A stretch of 64,000 nucleotides of DNA, taken from contig CAZXFL010000009.1 in NCBI GenBank assembly GCA_964640385.1, forward strand, positions 9,478 to 73,477, read 5' to 3'. Shown here piece after piece: positions 25,152 to 33,048 of this stretch. This DNA is from JBBDIK01 sp964640385. GTDB lineage: Bacteria > Actinomycetota > UBA4738 > JBBDHU01. The notes below the pieces were generated by a model, which made no database searches, was not told where the DNA came from, and saw nothing but the letters and a program-made list of their open reading frames with translations. How positions within the stretch are numbered: the stretch's first letter is position 1; the number at the start of each line of letters is the position of its first letter. A program made the translations under genes and the position numbers.

Positions 25152-25804
25152 ACGGGCCGGCGAGCCTGCCCAGGTTCGTCCTGGCGCTGGGGGTCGCTTC
25201 CCTGCTTGCCGCGTGTCCGGGCAGAGGTTCCACGCCCTCCGGAACGGCTACAGTCCCCAGCCCGCCGCCCGCCGCCACCTCATCGCCTTCAACCCGCTCC
25301 GAACCGCCCGAGCGCACACCGCCGCGGCTACGGCGCGACATCTCGACGGATACCTATGTTGTCCGCGGGGCGACGCCCGCGCAGATCGTTGCTTCCATCC
25401 GCCGCCGCGGTCCGGGGAAGTTCTGGGCCCAGACCCAGTGGAGCATCGGATGGAACTACGACACGGCCGAGGTCGGATCCTCGTGCCGCACGGATGCAGT
25501 AGTCGTCACCTTGAACCTGAGGTTCCTGTTCCCCCGCTGGAAAGCCCCGACAGGCACGTCGCCAGCGACGCGCGCATGGTGGCGCCGGACCCTTGCCGAA
25601 CTGCACGGGCACGAGGGCGGTCACCGGGCCATCGCGGAGCGCGCATCGCGGAACGTGCTAAACGCCCTCGACCGCCTCGGAGGGTTCTCCGACTGCGGTC
25701 GGCTGCGCCACATCGCCGACGCGCACGCGCGAGCTGCGTACCGCCGGGGGGTTGCACACCAGCGTATCTACGATCGCGCGACCGATCACGGGAGGAGCCA
25801 GTGA
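25148..25804 (+). CDS. Secreted lipoprotein, DUF922-like putative zinc protease
   Basis: A 218-residue protein. The signal peptide with lipobox (SLLAAC, Cys near residue 23) is followed by a Pro/Ser/Thr-rich linker. The C-terminal domain contains LHGHEGGHRAIAE, an HExxH zincin motif near residue 160, and resembles DUF922 (predicted secreted Zn-dependent proteases). The GTG start overlaps the upstream stop. Proteolytic activity is inferred from the motif only. Confidence 0.75.
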   Translation: MNGPASLPRFVLALGVASLLAACPGRGSTPSGTATVPSPPPAATSSPSTRSEPPERTPPRLRRDISTDTYVVRGATPAQIVASIRRRGPGKFWAQTQWSIGWNYDTAEVGSSCRTDAVVVTLNLRFLFPRWKAPTGTSPATRAWWRRTLAELHGHEGGHRAIAERASRNVLNALDRLGGFSDCGRLRHIADAHARAAYRRGVAHQRIYDRATDHGRSQ

Positions 25805-25819
25805 ATCGGCAGGCGGGGA

Positions 25820-25825
25820 TATACT
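25820..25825 (+). promoter_or_regulatory. -10 element TATACT before the SCP2 gene
   Basis: TATACT is close to consensus. Transcription from it would give a leader of about 17 nt carrying the AAGGAGGT ribosome binding site. Confidence 0.5.
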
Positions 25826-25847
25826 CTCGCTCCCGAAGGAGGTCTCG

Positions 25848-26225
25848 ATGAAGTTCCTCAGCGAAGAGTGGGCGAACACCCTGAAGGATCTCGTGAACGC
25901 GAGTGACGAGTTCAAGCAGGTTGCCGCGAAGACCAGCACGAAGATCCAGCAGATCGTGACCGATGCCCCGGACGGGGACATCCACTACTGGATCACGCTG
26001 GACGGTGGAGTGATCGACGTCGGCGTGGGGGATATCGCCGACGCCGAGATCACGATCACCGAGGACTACGAGACCGCCGCCGCCCTCGCGAAGGGCGAGC
26101 TGTCGGGAGTCGCCGCCTACATGGGCGGCAAGATCCAGATCTCCAACATCATGAAAGCGATGTCGCTGCAGACCCCGCTGACGGCACTCGCGCCGATCAT
26201 CCGCCGTGTCGAGTGCGAGTACTGA
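25848..26225 (+). CDS. SCP2 sterol-transfer family protein
   Basis: A 125-residue protein consisting of one SCP2-like lipid-binding fold. The ending GKIQISNIMKAMSLQTPLTA, with GELSGVAAYMGGK before it, is typical. Bacterial members bind hydrophobic ligands such as acyl chains; the ligand is unknown. A perfect Shine-Dalgarno sequence (AAGGAGGT at 25836-25843) sets the start at ATG 25848 and discards the open upstream frame. Confidence 0.85.
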   Translation: MKFLSEEWANTLKDLVNASDEFKQVAAKTSTKIQQIVTDAPDGDIHYWITLDGGVIDVGVGDIADAEITITEDYETAAALAKGELSGVAAYMGGKIQISNIMKAMSLQTPLTALAPIIRRVECEY

Positions 26226-26666
26226 TCATGGCTCGCGGGGCGGCAGGACGACGAACGTCGCGCTGGCCCGGGCGACGAGCTGTTCATCGTCGTCGACGAG
26301 GTCGGCCTCGCCGTACCCCATCCGCTGGCCGAGGTGCAGCGAGCGTCCGCGACCGATCAGCCGGCCGCCAGCGCGAACCATCCCGAGGTAGTGCACGTCG
26401 AGCTGCGCCGTGACGTGCGTGAAACCGGGGCGGAGCCGCGTGCGGACCGCGATGCCGATAGCCGCGTCCGCGACCGACGCGATGGCGCCGCCGTGCGCGA
26501 TCTCGGAGGGGTTCAGGTGGTGCGGCTGCACCTCCATCGTGCACTCGGCCGTGCCGTCACCGAGCGACGTCAGCCGGATCCCCGCCCACGTGTGGAAGGG
26601 CGAGGTGTCGATGCGCTCCTGGATGGCGGCCAGCGCCTGGGCGTCCGGCTCCTGTGTCTCGTCCAC
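26226..26666 (-). CDS. PaaI-family hotdog thioesterase
   Basis: A 146-residue protein. The hotdog signature HLNPSEIAHGGAIASVADAA carries the HGG motif and the catalytic acidic residue of the PaaI clade, which hydrolyses aromatic or short acyl-CoA thioesters. The GTG start at 26666 follows GGAGGAAG. It is convergent with the SCP2 gene, abutting it directly. The CoA substrate is unknown. Confidence 0.85.
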   Translation of the reverse strand: MDETQEPDAQALAAIQERIDTSPFHTWAGIRLTSLGDGTAECTMEVQPHHLNPSEIAHGGAIASVADAAIGIAVRTRLRPGFTHVTAQLDVHYLGMVRAGGRLIGRGRSLHLGQRMGYGEADLVDDDEQLVARASATFVVLPPREP

Positions 26667-26706
26667 GATCGGCTTCCTCCGTGCGGATGGTGTTCACTGT
26701 AGCGTC

Positions 26707-26907
26707 ATGGAACCGAAAGAGATCTGGGAACTCATCGTCAAGGCAGACGAGAAGCTCAAGTACGCCACCGACGACCGATCGGCGGTGCGCGCCGACCAGG
26801 CCCGTGAGCTCCTCGAGACGGCGCTCCGCGAGGCCGAGGCGATCTGCAACGACGCGCTCGCCGATCAGGCACGCACGCGGCTCCTGGACCTCGCGGGCGA
26901 AGACTGA
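26707..26907 (+). CDS. Small helical protein
   Basis: A 66-residue charged protein (MEPKEIWELIVKADEKLKYA...), probably a two- or three-helix, TPR-like bundle. No family is recognised. The start at ATG 26707 is the first that avoids the opposing thioesterase promoter region. Codon use matches neighbouring genes and the gene is followed by the DAHP-synthase leader region. Confidence 0.55.
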   Translation: MEPKEIWELIVKADEKLKYATDDRSAVRADQARELLETALREAEAICNDALADQARTRLLDLAGED

Positions 26908-26910
26908 AGG

Positions 26911-26939
26911 TTGCCAAAACCGCCGCCAGCGGTGAGAAT
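26911..26939 (+). promoter_or_regulatory. Promoter of the DAHP synthase leader transcript
   Basis: TTGCCA (-35, 26911-26916) and GAGAAT (-10, 26934-26939) are separated by 17 nt. The predicted start falls at or next to ATG 26947, so the leader peptide would be translated from a leaderless end. Confidence 0.5.
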
Positions 26940-26946
26940 GAACGCC

Positions 26947-27000
26947 ATGAGCAGGTACTTCGACTTCGGTTGGTTCTACTTCGGGCGCTGCCCGGCGTAG
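26947..27000 (+). CDS. Aromatic leader peptide of the DAHP synthase attenuator
   Basis: A 17-residue peptide, MSRYFDFGWFYFGRCPA. Seven of nine residues from 4 to 12 are aromatic: four Phe, two Tyr and one Trp. It stops 29 nt before a perfect terminator hairpin that precedes the aromatic-pathway gene. This is the layout of ribosome-mediated attenuation: stalling on aromatic codons when charged tRNA is scarce would prevent terminator formation. An in-frame ATG at 26938 would add three residues. Confidence 0.8.
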   Translation: MSRYFDFGWFYFGRCPA

Positions 27001-27029
27001 CCTGCTGTCGAAGAGAAGCACCGCAGGAG

Positions 27030-27056
27030 ACCCCGGGCGAGAACCCCGGGGTTTTT
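27030..27056 (+). terminator. Attenuator terminator before DAHP synthase
   Basis: An 8-bp perfect stem (ACCCCGGG/CCCGGGGT), 7-nt loop, then TTTTT. Upstream CCCGG at 26991-26995, inside the leader peptide's end, can pair with CCGGG of the 5' arm as an antiterminator, and CCTGC/GCAGG (27001-27005 with 27023-27027) forms another alternative stem. Confidence 0.8.
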
Positions 27057-27093
27057 CATTGCTCGGGGCTGCCCGGCCGAACAGGAGGACACG

Positions 27094-28116
27094 ATGGTGG
27101 TGGTGATGAAGGTAGGCGCGTCGGAACTGGACATCGAGCGCGTCACGGACATGGTGCACAAAGCGGGCGGCGAGACGCATATCGTGAAGGGCGAGCTTCG
27201 CTCGATCGTTGCGCTGATCGGTGACACGGAGCGCTTCATGGACCTCCCGCTGTCGACGCTGTCCGGCGTCGAGACGATCCAGCGGATCGGCAAGCCGTAC
27301 AAGCTCGTTGCGCGCGAACTGCATCAAGCGCCGACGACGGTCAAGGTGGGCCCGACGTCGATCGGACGCGAATCGTTCACGTACATCGCCGGACCGTGCG
27401 CGGTCGAGACCCCTGCGCAGGCGCTGGCTGCCGCGAACGCCGCCAAGGCCGCCGGTGCCACCGTGCTGCGGGGCGGTGCGTACAAGCCGCGGACCTCGCC
27501 CTACTCCTTCCAGGGTCTCGGCAAGCCGGGACTCGAGATCCTCGCCGAGTGCCGGGAGGCCACGGGCCTGCCGGTCATGACCGAAGTGGTCGAGGCCCGG
27601 GACGTGGAGCATGTTGCGGCCGTCGCAGACGCGCTGCAGATCGGGACGCGCAACATGCAGAACTTCTCGCTCTTGACCGAGGCCGGGAAGGCCGGCAAGC
27701 CGGTCATGCTCAAACGCGGGTTCTCGTCGACGGTGGAGGAGTGGTTGATGGCCGCCGAGTACATCGCACGCGAGGGCAACCAGGACATCATCCTGTGTGA
27801 ACGCGGCATCCGGACGTTCGAGCCGTCGACGCGTAACACCCTGGATCTGGGTGGCATGCTCGTCGCGCAGAAAGAGAGTCACCTGCCGGTCATCGTCGAC
27901 CCGTCGCATGCGACCGGACGTCGCGACTTGGTCGAACCGATGGCGCGCGCGGCGCTGGCGGCGGGCGCGGACGGGGTCATGATCGACGTCCACGACAACC
28001 CCAGCGAGGCGCTGTGCGACGGGCCGCAGGCGCTCCTGCCGGACGAGCTCACGCGCCTGGGCGCGGAACTCGCGGCGCTGGCGACGGCCGTCGGCCGCCC
28101 CATGAACACGGTCTAG
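27094..28116 (+). CDS. aroF: 3-deoxy-7-phosphoheptulonate (DAHP) synthase, type I-beta
   Basis: Condenses phosphoenolpyruvate and erythrose-4-phosphate to DAHP, the first step of aromatic amino acid synthesis. The 340 residues match the Thermotoga-type I-beta enzymes: an N-terminal ACT-like regulatory domain (about 1-75) then the TIM barrel with AGPCAVE, LRGGAYKPRTSPYSFQG, and the metal-binding IVDPSHATG and DVHDNP. Expression is probably controlled by the upstream leader peptide and attenuator, and activity by the N-terminal domain. Confidence 0.95.
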   Translation: MVVVMKVGASELDIERVTDMVHKAGGETHIVKGELRSIVALIGDTERFMDLPLSTLSGVETIQRIGKPYKLVARELHQAPTTVKVGPTSIGRESFTYIAGPCAVETPAQALAAANAAKAAGATVLRGGAYKPRTSPYSFQGLGKPGLEILAECREATGLPVMTEVVEARDVEHVAAVADALQIGTRNMQNFSLLTEAGKAGKPVMLKRGFSSTVEEWLMAAEYIAREGNQDIILCERGIRTFEPSTRNTLDLGGMLVAQKESHLPVIVDPSHATGRRDLVEPMARAALAAGADGVMIDVHDNPSEALCDGPQALLPDELTRLGAELAALATAVGRPMNTV

Positions 28117-28907
28117 AGGACCGGCGTCAGCTCCGCGATCACGCAGGAGGTTTTCCACCGGCTGAGCGACTCGGCGGGCGGGCCGGTGCGGCTGCGGCGC
28201 CGGTCGACCAGCACCTTGGCCGCTTCATCGAACTCGGGGCCGGTCTCGAGTAGGCGGACGTTGGCGTGGAACCGGTCGAGCGACGTATCTCGGCCCTTTC
28301 GCCGCGTGACCACCTGGAGTTGCTGCATGGTCTCGATGCCGGGGATGGTCTGTTCCTCCGGCCCCTGCTGCTTCTGCGAGAGCACGTAGATCTTGCCGCT
28401 GCGGTAGGCGAACCAGACCGGGACGACGCGGTTGTCCTCCCACTCCTGCACGCCCTTCGGCCGCTGGTCGCTGCCGATCCAGATGATGTCGGACTTCTTG
28501 AGGCCCTCTTCGATCTCCTTCGGGAGATTCGTCTCTGCCGCCGCCAGGATCACGGGAACCTCGATCTCGCCGAGGATCTCGCCGTCGATGATGAACGAGA
28601 CCAGATAGGTACCCTGCTCGTCGAGCAGCGCGTCGGAGACGTCGTCCAGGAGCCGGGTCTGTTCCATCCCCCCGCCCATGCGTGTGGCGATCGGGCCGCG
28701 GCGCCACACCAGGCGCCCGGACGGTCCGGTGAACCGGATCTCTTCGGATACGAACCCCGCGGGGACCTTGTAGGACCGGAAGAGCACGAAGGGCATGGGC
28801 CGGCCGGGGATCGCGGTGGAGTAGATGCCGGGCGAACCGTTCTCGCCCTGGGCGTCGAAGAGGCGCCGGTCGAGCACGTTCGCGTAGATGAGGTCGCCGA
28901 TCTGCAT
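28113..28907 (-). CDS. Hypothetical protein, possible split-barrel fold
   Basis: A 264-residue protein beginning MQIGDLIYANVLDRRLFDAQ. The segment RVVPVWFAYRSGKIYVLSQK (around residues 170-190) resembles a strand pair of FMN-binding split-barrel (pyridoxamine-phosphate-oxidase-like) proteins, but cofactor residues cannot be confirmed. The in-frame extension to 29027 runs into the next gene and is rejected. It lies 45 nt downstream of the metalloprotease gene, probably in one operon. The 3' end overlaps the aroF end by 4 nt. Confidence 0.6.
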   Translation of the reverse strand: MQIGDLIYANVLDRRLFDAQGENGSPGIYSTAIPGRPMPFVLFRSYKVPAGFVSEEIRFTGPSGRLVWRRGPIATRMGGGMEQTRLLDDVSDALLDEQGTYLVSFIIDGEILGEIEVPVILAAAETNLPKEIEEGLKKSDIIWIGSDQRPKGVQEWEDNRVVPVWFAYRSGKIYVLSQKQQGPEEQTIPGIETMQQLQVVTRRKGRDTSLDRFHANVRLLETGPEFDEAAKVLVDRRRSRTGPPAESLSRWKTSCVIAELTPVL

Positions 28908-28951
28908 CGGTCGGAAAGGATACAGGCTGGCAGGCTCCTCAGGCCTCAGGA

Positions 28952-30115
28952 TTACGCGGTGCGGGCCATCCAGAGCATGGGTTCCTGGAGCTCGGGCATC
29001 GACGGGATGGAGTCGGGCGAGTCCCACATCGACGCCAGCATCGTCTCGCTCGTCTCGGCCGCGACCGCATCGCAGAATGCCCGTCCCAGGATGTACTGCT
29101 CCCGTTTCATGTCGATCCCCAGGAGCTGTTCGAAGACGGGGTCACCATGTTCATCCTCCCGGTAGCGGCGCATGGCCTCCTCGATCTGCGACGAGGCCGA
29201 CAGCATGGCGCGGCCCACCGTGTGCATGACGTGCTCACCGTAGCCTTCGGCCGCCGCCATGAAGGACTGGATCCGATGCAGCTTCAGGCGCTGCTCATCG
29301 TCGAGGACGGCGCCGAACAGACCGTCGCCTCCCTGCAGGAACTCCTGTAGCGACTCGGGGTTGCCCATCGGGTCGAATTGTTCGAGCTGTTGCTGGAGTC
29401 CCGAGACATCGACCTCCAGCGTCGACATGAAGTCCCTGACCAGACCGAGCAGGTGATCGCGTACCCACGGCTGGGCGAACTCGAACCGATGCGCCACCTC
29501 GTGCAGCGCGACCCACTGGCGGAACTCGGTCTGCGGGAGGCTCCAATCCCGTTCGAACGATGCGATGTTCGGCACGACGAACAGCAGCCGCCCCTGTCCG
29601 GGACGGGGCATGGCGACGTCGTACTGGCCGAAGACCTGCTTCGCCATGGCCCCGAAGACGGCGCCGGCCTGCATCCCGAGGAGCAAGGGGATCACCTGGC
29701 CGAACCCGACTGCGAGCGGGCTCGCGTCGGCCCCTTCCGGAACCTCGGGCTGCCTCCGGAGGAATCCCTCGGAGACACGTTCCGAGGAGGGTTCGATGAG
29801 GTCTCGGAGACCGGTGATCGATGCCTCGACCCACTGTGCGCGCCGGACGGCTTCGACGGTCGCCATCTCGGAGGGCACCGAGAGCCCCGTCAGGGACGCG
29901 ATCTGAAGTTCGGCGATCCGCACCGCCTCGACGAATCCCTCCCGATCCTCGTCGGTGGGTGGCAGGTCCGGAGAAGGGCTCACGGCGGTCGCGACGCCGA
30001 CCTGCCGGGCCAGCTCCCAGTTCACCGGCCCGCTGGAGGAGGTCAGCAGGCGCTGGATCTCGCGGAACAGGGGGACGTCGGCGAACGGGTCGCCGCCGCC
30101 GGACTGATCGCTCAT
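28952..30115 (-). CDS. Zincin-like metalloprotease (F420-associated type)
   Basis: A 387-residue protein. The active-site motif VALHEVAHRFEF (HExxH) is near residue 205. The overall pattern, including the start DVPLFREIQRLL and the long helical C-terminus, fits the zincin-type zinc-dependent metalloprotease family (DUF2342) of actinobacteria, named for co-occurrence with F420 biosynthesis. Substrates are unknown. ATG 30115 lies 6 nt after a -10 hexamer and diverges from moaE. Confidence 0.85.
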   Translation of the reverse strand: MSDQSGGGDPFADVPLFREIQRLLTSSSGPVNWELARQVGVATAVSPSPDLPPTDEDREGFVEAVRIAELQIASLTGLSVPSEMATVEAVRRAQWVEASITGLRDLIEPSSERVSEGFLRRQPEVPEGADASPLAVGFGQVIPLLLGMQAGAVFGAMAKQVFGQYDVAMPRPGQGRLLFVVPNIASFERDWSLPQTEFRQWVALHEVAHRFEFAQPWVRDHLLGLVRDFMSTLEVDVSGLQQQLEQFDPMGNPESLQEFLQGGDGLFGAVLDDEQRLKLHRIQSFMAAAEGYGEHVMHTVGRAMLSASSQIEEAMRRYREDEHGDPVFEQLLGIDMKREQYILGRAFCDAVAAETSETMLASMWDSPDSIPSMPELQEPMLWMARTA

Positions 30116-30121
30116 GTCCCC

Positions 30122-30127
30122 ATCGTA
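30122..30127 (-). promoter_or_regulatory. -10 element TACGAT of a leaderless promoter
   Basis: On the minus strand TACGAT ends 6 nt before ATG 30115. The same hexamer faces the other way at 30171-30176 for the divergent gene. Confidence 0.5.
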
Positions 30128-30170
30128 GGTCGGCGCCGGCGGTTCGACACGGGCGGCGCAGCTCGTCGTC

Positions 30171-30176
30171 TACGAT
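30171..30176 (+). promoter_or_regulatory. -10 element TACGAT of a leaderless moaE promoter
   Basis: TACGAT ends 7 nt before GTG 30184 and overlaps the alternative ATG 30175, so GTG is preferred. Confidence 0.5.
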
Positions 30177-30183
30177 GACGCGC

Positions 30184-30612
30184 GTGAACGAAGAGCGCTC
30201 CCTGATCCGCGTGTCCCGCGACGTGGTCGACCCCGCGGCGGCAGTGGCCGCAGTCGCCGATCCCGCCGCCGGGGCTACGTGCCTGTTCTGCGGGACCGTG
30301 CGGGACCACTCCGAGCGGGGGACCGTGACCGGCCTGCGCTACGAGGCCTGGGCGGAACTGGCGGAGCGCCGGCTGCGTGAGATCGCCGATGAGATGTTCG
30401 CGGACTGGTCGCTCTGTCGCGTGGCGCTCTTGCATCGGTACGGGGACCTCGACCTCGGGGAGGTCTCGGTCGCGGTCGCGTGCTCGGCACCCCATCGGGC
30501 CGAGGCCTTCGACGCGTGCCGCCACGGGATCGAACGGCTCAAGCAGGACGTTCCGATCTGGAAGCAGGAGCAGCTGGCGACCGGTCCGGCGCACTGGGTG
30601 ATGGGCAGCTAG
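30184..30612 (+). CDS. moaE: Molybdopterin synthase catalytic subunit
   Basis: A 142-residue protein. It transfers sulfur from MoaD to precursor Z to make molybdopterin. Motifs seen are CLFCGTVRDHS, LRYEAW, HRYGDLDLGE, SAPHRAEAFDACR and LKQDVPIWKQE; the Lys residues of the last block are catalytic in the family. No other moa gene is in the window. The TAG stop overlaps by one base the GTG start of the MreB-like gene, so the two are cotranscribed. Confidence 0.92.
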   Translation: MNEERSLIRVSRDVVDPAAAVAAVADPAAGATCLFCGTVRDHSERGTVTGLRYEAWAELAERRLREIADEMFADWSLCRVALLHRYGDLDLGEVSVAVACSAPHRAEAFDACRHGIERLKQDVPIWKQEQLATGPAHWVMGS

Positions 30613-31616
30613 TGGCCCGCGACCTCGCGATCGACCTGGGTTCGGCGAACACGCTCGTGTATCGCCTCGGCGAGGGCATCGTCTACAACGAACCCTCGGT
30701 GGTGGCGATGCGCGCCGGCCGGGTCATCGCCATCGGGAACGCGGCGTGGGGGGCGATCGACCGCTCTCCCGGTAATGTCCAAGCCTCGCGACCCCTCCGG
30801 ACCGGAACCGTCCACGACTTCGAGGTCACCCAGCAGATGCTCCGTGCCATCTTCCAGCGCGTGGGCGTCACCCGGTTCCCGAAGCCCAACGTGCTGATCT
30901 GCTCTCCGTCGACAAGCACGCAGGTGGAACGCCGCGCGCTCGAGGAAGCGGGGAAGCGCGCCGGCGCGCGCCGGGTGGTCCTGGTCGAAGAACCGCTCGC
31001 GGCGGCGATCGGAGCCCGGCTCCCGGTGCACGAGCCGGTCGGGAACCTGATCGTCGACATCGGAGGCGGGATGTCGGAGATGGCTGTGATCTCGATGGGC
31101 GGGGTCGTCGACGGCCGGGCGATCGGGGTCGGCGGTTTCGATCTGGACGCCGCGATCCAGGAGCACGTCCGGAACCTCTACGGGGTGGTCATCGGCGACA
31201 AGACCGCGGAGCGGATCAAGATGGCGATCGGCTCCGCTTACCCGACGGCGGGCGGCACCCGGGCGGTCCGGGTTCGAGGCCGGGAGGCGGACTCCGGGGG
31301 CCCGCGAGACCTCGAACTCACCGAGGACGAGATCCGCGAAGCGATGTCGGGGCCGGTCCTCGAGATCGTCGGCGCCGCTCGCGAGACCCTGGCGGAGGCA
31401 CCGCCCGAGCTCACCCACGACGTCCTAGAGACCGGGATGTTCCTGACCGGCGGCGGAGGCATGCTGCGGGGGATGGATATGTTGCTGGCCCGCGAGTGCG
31501 AGGTCCCCGTACAGCTGACGGAACACCCGCTCGACACCGTGGTGATGGGCGCGGGGATCCTCTTGCAGGATCTCCCGTCCTATCGCTCCACGCTGCAGTT
31601 GCAGCGAAGCCGCTAG
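30612..31616 (+). CDS. mreB: MreB-like rod-shape actin homologue
   Basis: A 334-residue actin-fold protein. Phosphate 1 is AIDLGSANTLVY, phosphate 2 is IVDIGGGMSEMAVIS, and the adenosine motif is FLTGGGGMLRGMD. The conserved EEPLAAAIGA is present. MreB filaments guide lateral wall synthesis; membrane attachment is expected. It is isolated from mreCD, and is placed after moaE with a 1-nt overlap, so it could be a second mreB/mbl copy. Confidence 0.88.
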   Translation: MARDLAIDLGSANTLVYRLGEGIVYNEPSVVAMRAGRVIAIGNAAWGAIDRSPGNVQASRPLRTGTVHDFEVTQQMLRAIFQRVGVTRFPKPNVLICSPSTSTQVERRALEEAGKRAGARRVVLVEEPLAAAIGARLPVHEPVGNLIVDIGGGMSEMAVISMGGVVDGRAIGVGGFDLDAAIQEHVRNLYGVVIGDKTAERIKMAIGSAYPTAGGTRAVRVRGREADSGGPRDLELTEDEIREAMSGPVLEIVGAARETLAEAPPELTHDVLETGMFLTGGGGMLRGMDMLLARECEVPVQLTEHPLDTVVMGAGILLQDLPSYRSTLQLQRSR

Positions 31617-31635
31617 GGGCCGCCTCCGGAACGGC

Positions 31636-31983
31636 TCAGGCGCCTGACAGGTACTTGGTCAGCTGCCCGCCGACGATCTTGACCAACAGCCACAGACTTC
31701 CGGCGATCGCCGCCCCGACCGCCCCGACCAACAGGATCAGCCAGAGGATGGCCAGGAGGCGCCGCTTCGCGCCGGTCACGTGGTCGACCTTGCCTTCGTA
31801 GGTGAACGGGACCGAGGCCTCGGCCGTGGCGGTTGCGGCGTCGAAGCCGCCAGCGGAGTCGGGCGCGCCCGTCCGCCGGACCGCTCCCCCGAGCGGGTTC
31901 CCGTTGATACGCGACGTCAGTACCCAGCCGGCCGCTCCGAGGGCGGCCAGCACCGTACCGAACAGGAACCCGGCGATATCCAC
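31636..31983 (-). CDS. Two-helix membrane protein
   Basis: A 115-residue protein with a hydrophobic segment at about 5-25 and another at about 80-105, separated by a soluble region. A GTG start at 31983 follows a TAAAGT hexamer 9 nt upstream. No family is recognised. It is convergent with the mreB-like gene and divergent from the Lon/PDZ protease gene. Confidence 0.6.
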   Translation of the reverse strand: MDIAGFLFGTVLAALGAAGWVLTSRINGNPLGGAVRRTGAPDSAGGFDAATATAEASVPFTYEGKVDHVTGAKRRLLAILWLILLVGAVGAAIAGSLWLLVKIVGGQLTKYLSGA

Positions 31984-32031
31984 GACCCGGTCACTTTAGA
32001 CGGTCCGGGCAGCCTTCCGCTGCAACGCCCG

Positions 32032-32037
32032 TACGAT
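32032..32037 (+). promoter_or_regulatory. -10 element TACGAT of a leaderless promoter
   Basis: TACGAT ends 6 nt before GTG 32044 and rules out the long in-frame extension back to 31780. Confidence 0.5.
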
Positions 32038-32043
32038 GGCTGG

Positions 32044-33048
32044 GTGAAACGATGGTTGGTGGTCGTGATCCTGCCCGTGCTCATCCTCGCGCCGGCGCTG
32101 TTCATCCGGCTGCCCTACTACTCGGAAGGGCCGGGCCCTACCGCGGATGTCGAACAGCTCATCACCGTGTCGGGCCACGAGGTGCACCCGTCCGAGGGCC
32201 GGTTCCTGCTCACGACGGTGTCCCAGTCGGCTCGGACGCTCTCGCCGGTCGAGCTCCTCGCGACCTGGCTCGACTCCTCGTCCAGCGTGGTCCCCGAGGA
32301 GTTCGTCGTGACCCCGGGCGAGACGCCGGAGGAGGAGGTCTTGCGCGCCCTCGATCAGATGGCCGAGAGTCAGGTGAACGCGACCTCGGTGGTCTTGGAT
32401 CGCGTCAGCGGCTATCCCGCGAACCACGGCGCCGGTGCCTTGGTCGCGGCGGTCGGAGAGGGGTGCCCGGCCGAAGGTGAGTTCCGGCCCGGCGACGTGA
32501 TCGTCAGCGTCCAGGGCCAGCCGGTCGCCCGGCCGGAGGAGGCGTCCGAGCGGATCGATGCGGTGCCGGTCTCCGATGAGATCCGGTTCGGACTCGAGGG
32601 GGCCTCGGAGGGTGACCCGCCCATCCGGCTGCGTCGCGGACCCTGCCTCGATTCGAAGGAGCCACTGATCGGGTTCATCCTGGCGCCCACCTTCCCGTAT
32701 GAGGTCACGATCGACGACGACGGCATCGGTGGTCCGTCGGCGGGGCTCATGTGGGCACTGGGGCTCTACGACGAGTTGACGCCGGGCGATCTCACCGACG
32801 GGCGCACGATCGCCGGAACGGGCGTGATCGCGACGGATGGGAAGGTCGAGCCGATCGGTGGCGTCGGCAAGAAGCTCATCGCGGCCGAGCAGGCGGACGC
32901 CGACCTGTTCATCGTCCCCCGCGGGAACCTGGCTGAGGCCCTGGCCGCGGATCCGCAGATCCTGCTCGTTGAGGTCGGGAGTTTCGAGGAGGCAGTCGAG
33001 AAGCTCGAGGTTGATAGGCTGAGCCCGTCGGTGAGCCCGGAGGGATGA
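32044..33048 (+). CDS. Membrane-anchored PDZ / Lon-type serine protease (YlbL-like)
   Basis: A 334-residue protein. An N-terminal membrane anchor (about residues 3-22) is followed by a PDZ domain (about 118-200; GEFRPGDVIVSVQG) and a Lon-type protease domain. The catalytic Ser lies in GIGGPSAGLMWAL and the Lys in GGVGKKLIAA, forming the Ser-Lys dyad. It is extracytoplasmic. The 3' end overlaps the UPF0182 gene by 4 nt, a pairing common in actinobacteria. Confidence 0.9.
   Translation: MKRWLVVVILPVLILAPALFIRLPYYSEGPGPTADVEQLITVSGHEVHPSEGRFLLTTVSQSARTLSPVELLATWLDSSSSVVPEEFVVTPGETPEEEVLRALDQMAESQVNATSVVLDRVSGYPANHGAGALVAAVGEGCPAEGEFRPGDVIVSVQGQPVARPEEASERIDAVPVSDEIRFGLEGASEGDPPIRLRRGPCLDSKEPLIGFILAPTFPYEVTIDDDGIGGPSAGLMWALGLYDELTPGDLTDGRTIAGTGVIATDGKVEPIGGVGKKLIAAEQADADLFIVPRGNLAEALAADPQILLVEVGSFEEAVEKLEVDRLSPSVSPEG

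Noticed and set aside
26557..28158. 533-codon antisense open frame over the DAHP synthase gene
   Set aside because: Lies opposite a clear enzyme and its attenuator; composition typical of shadow frames.
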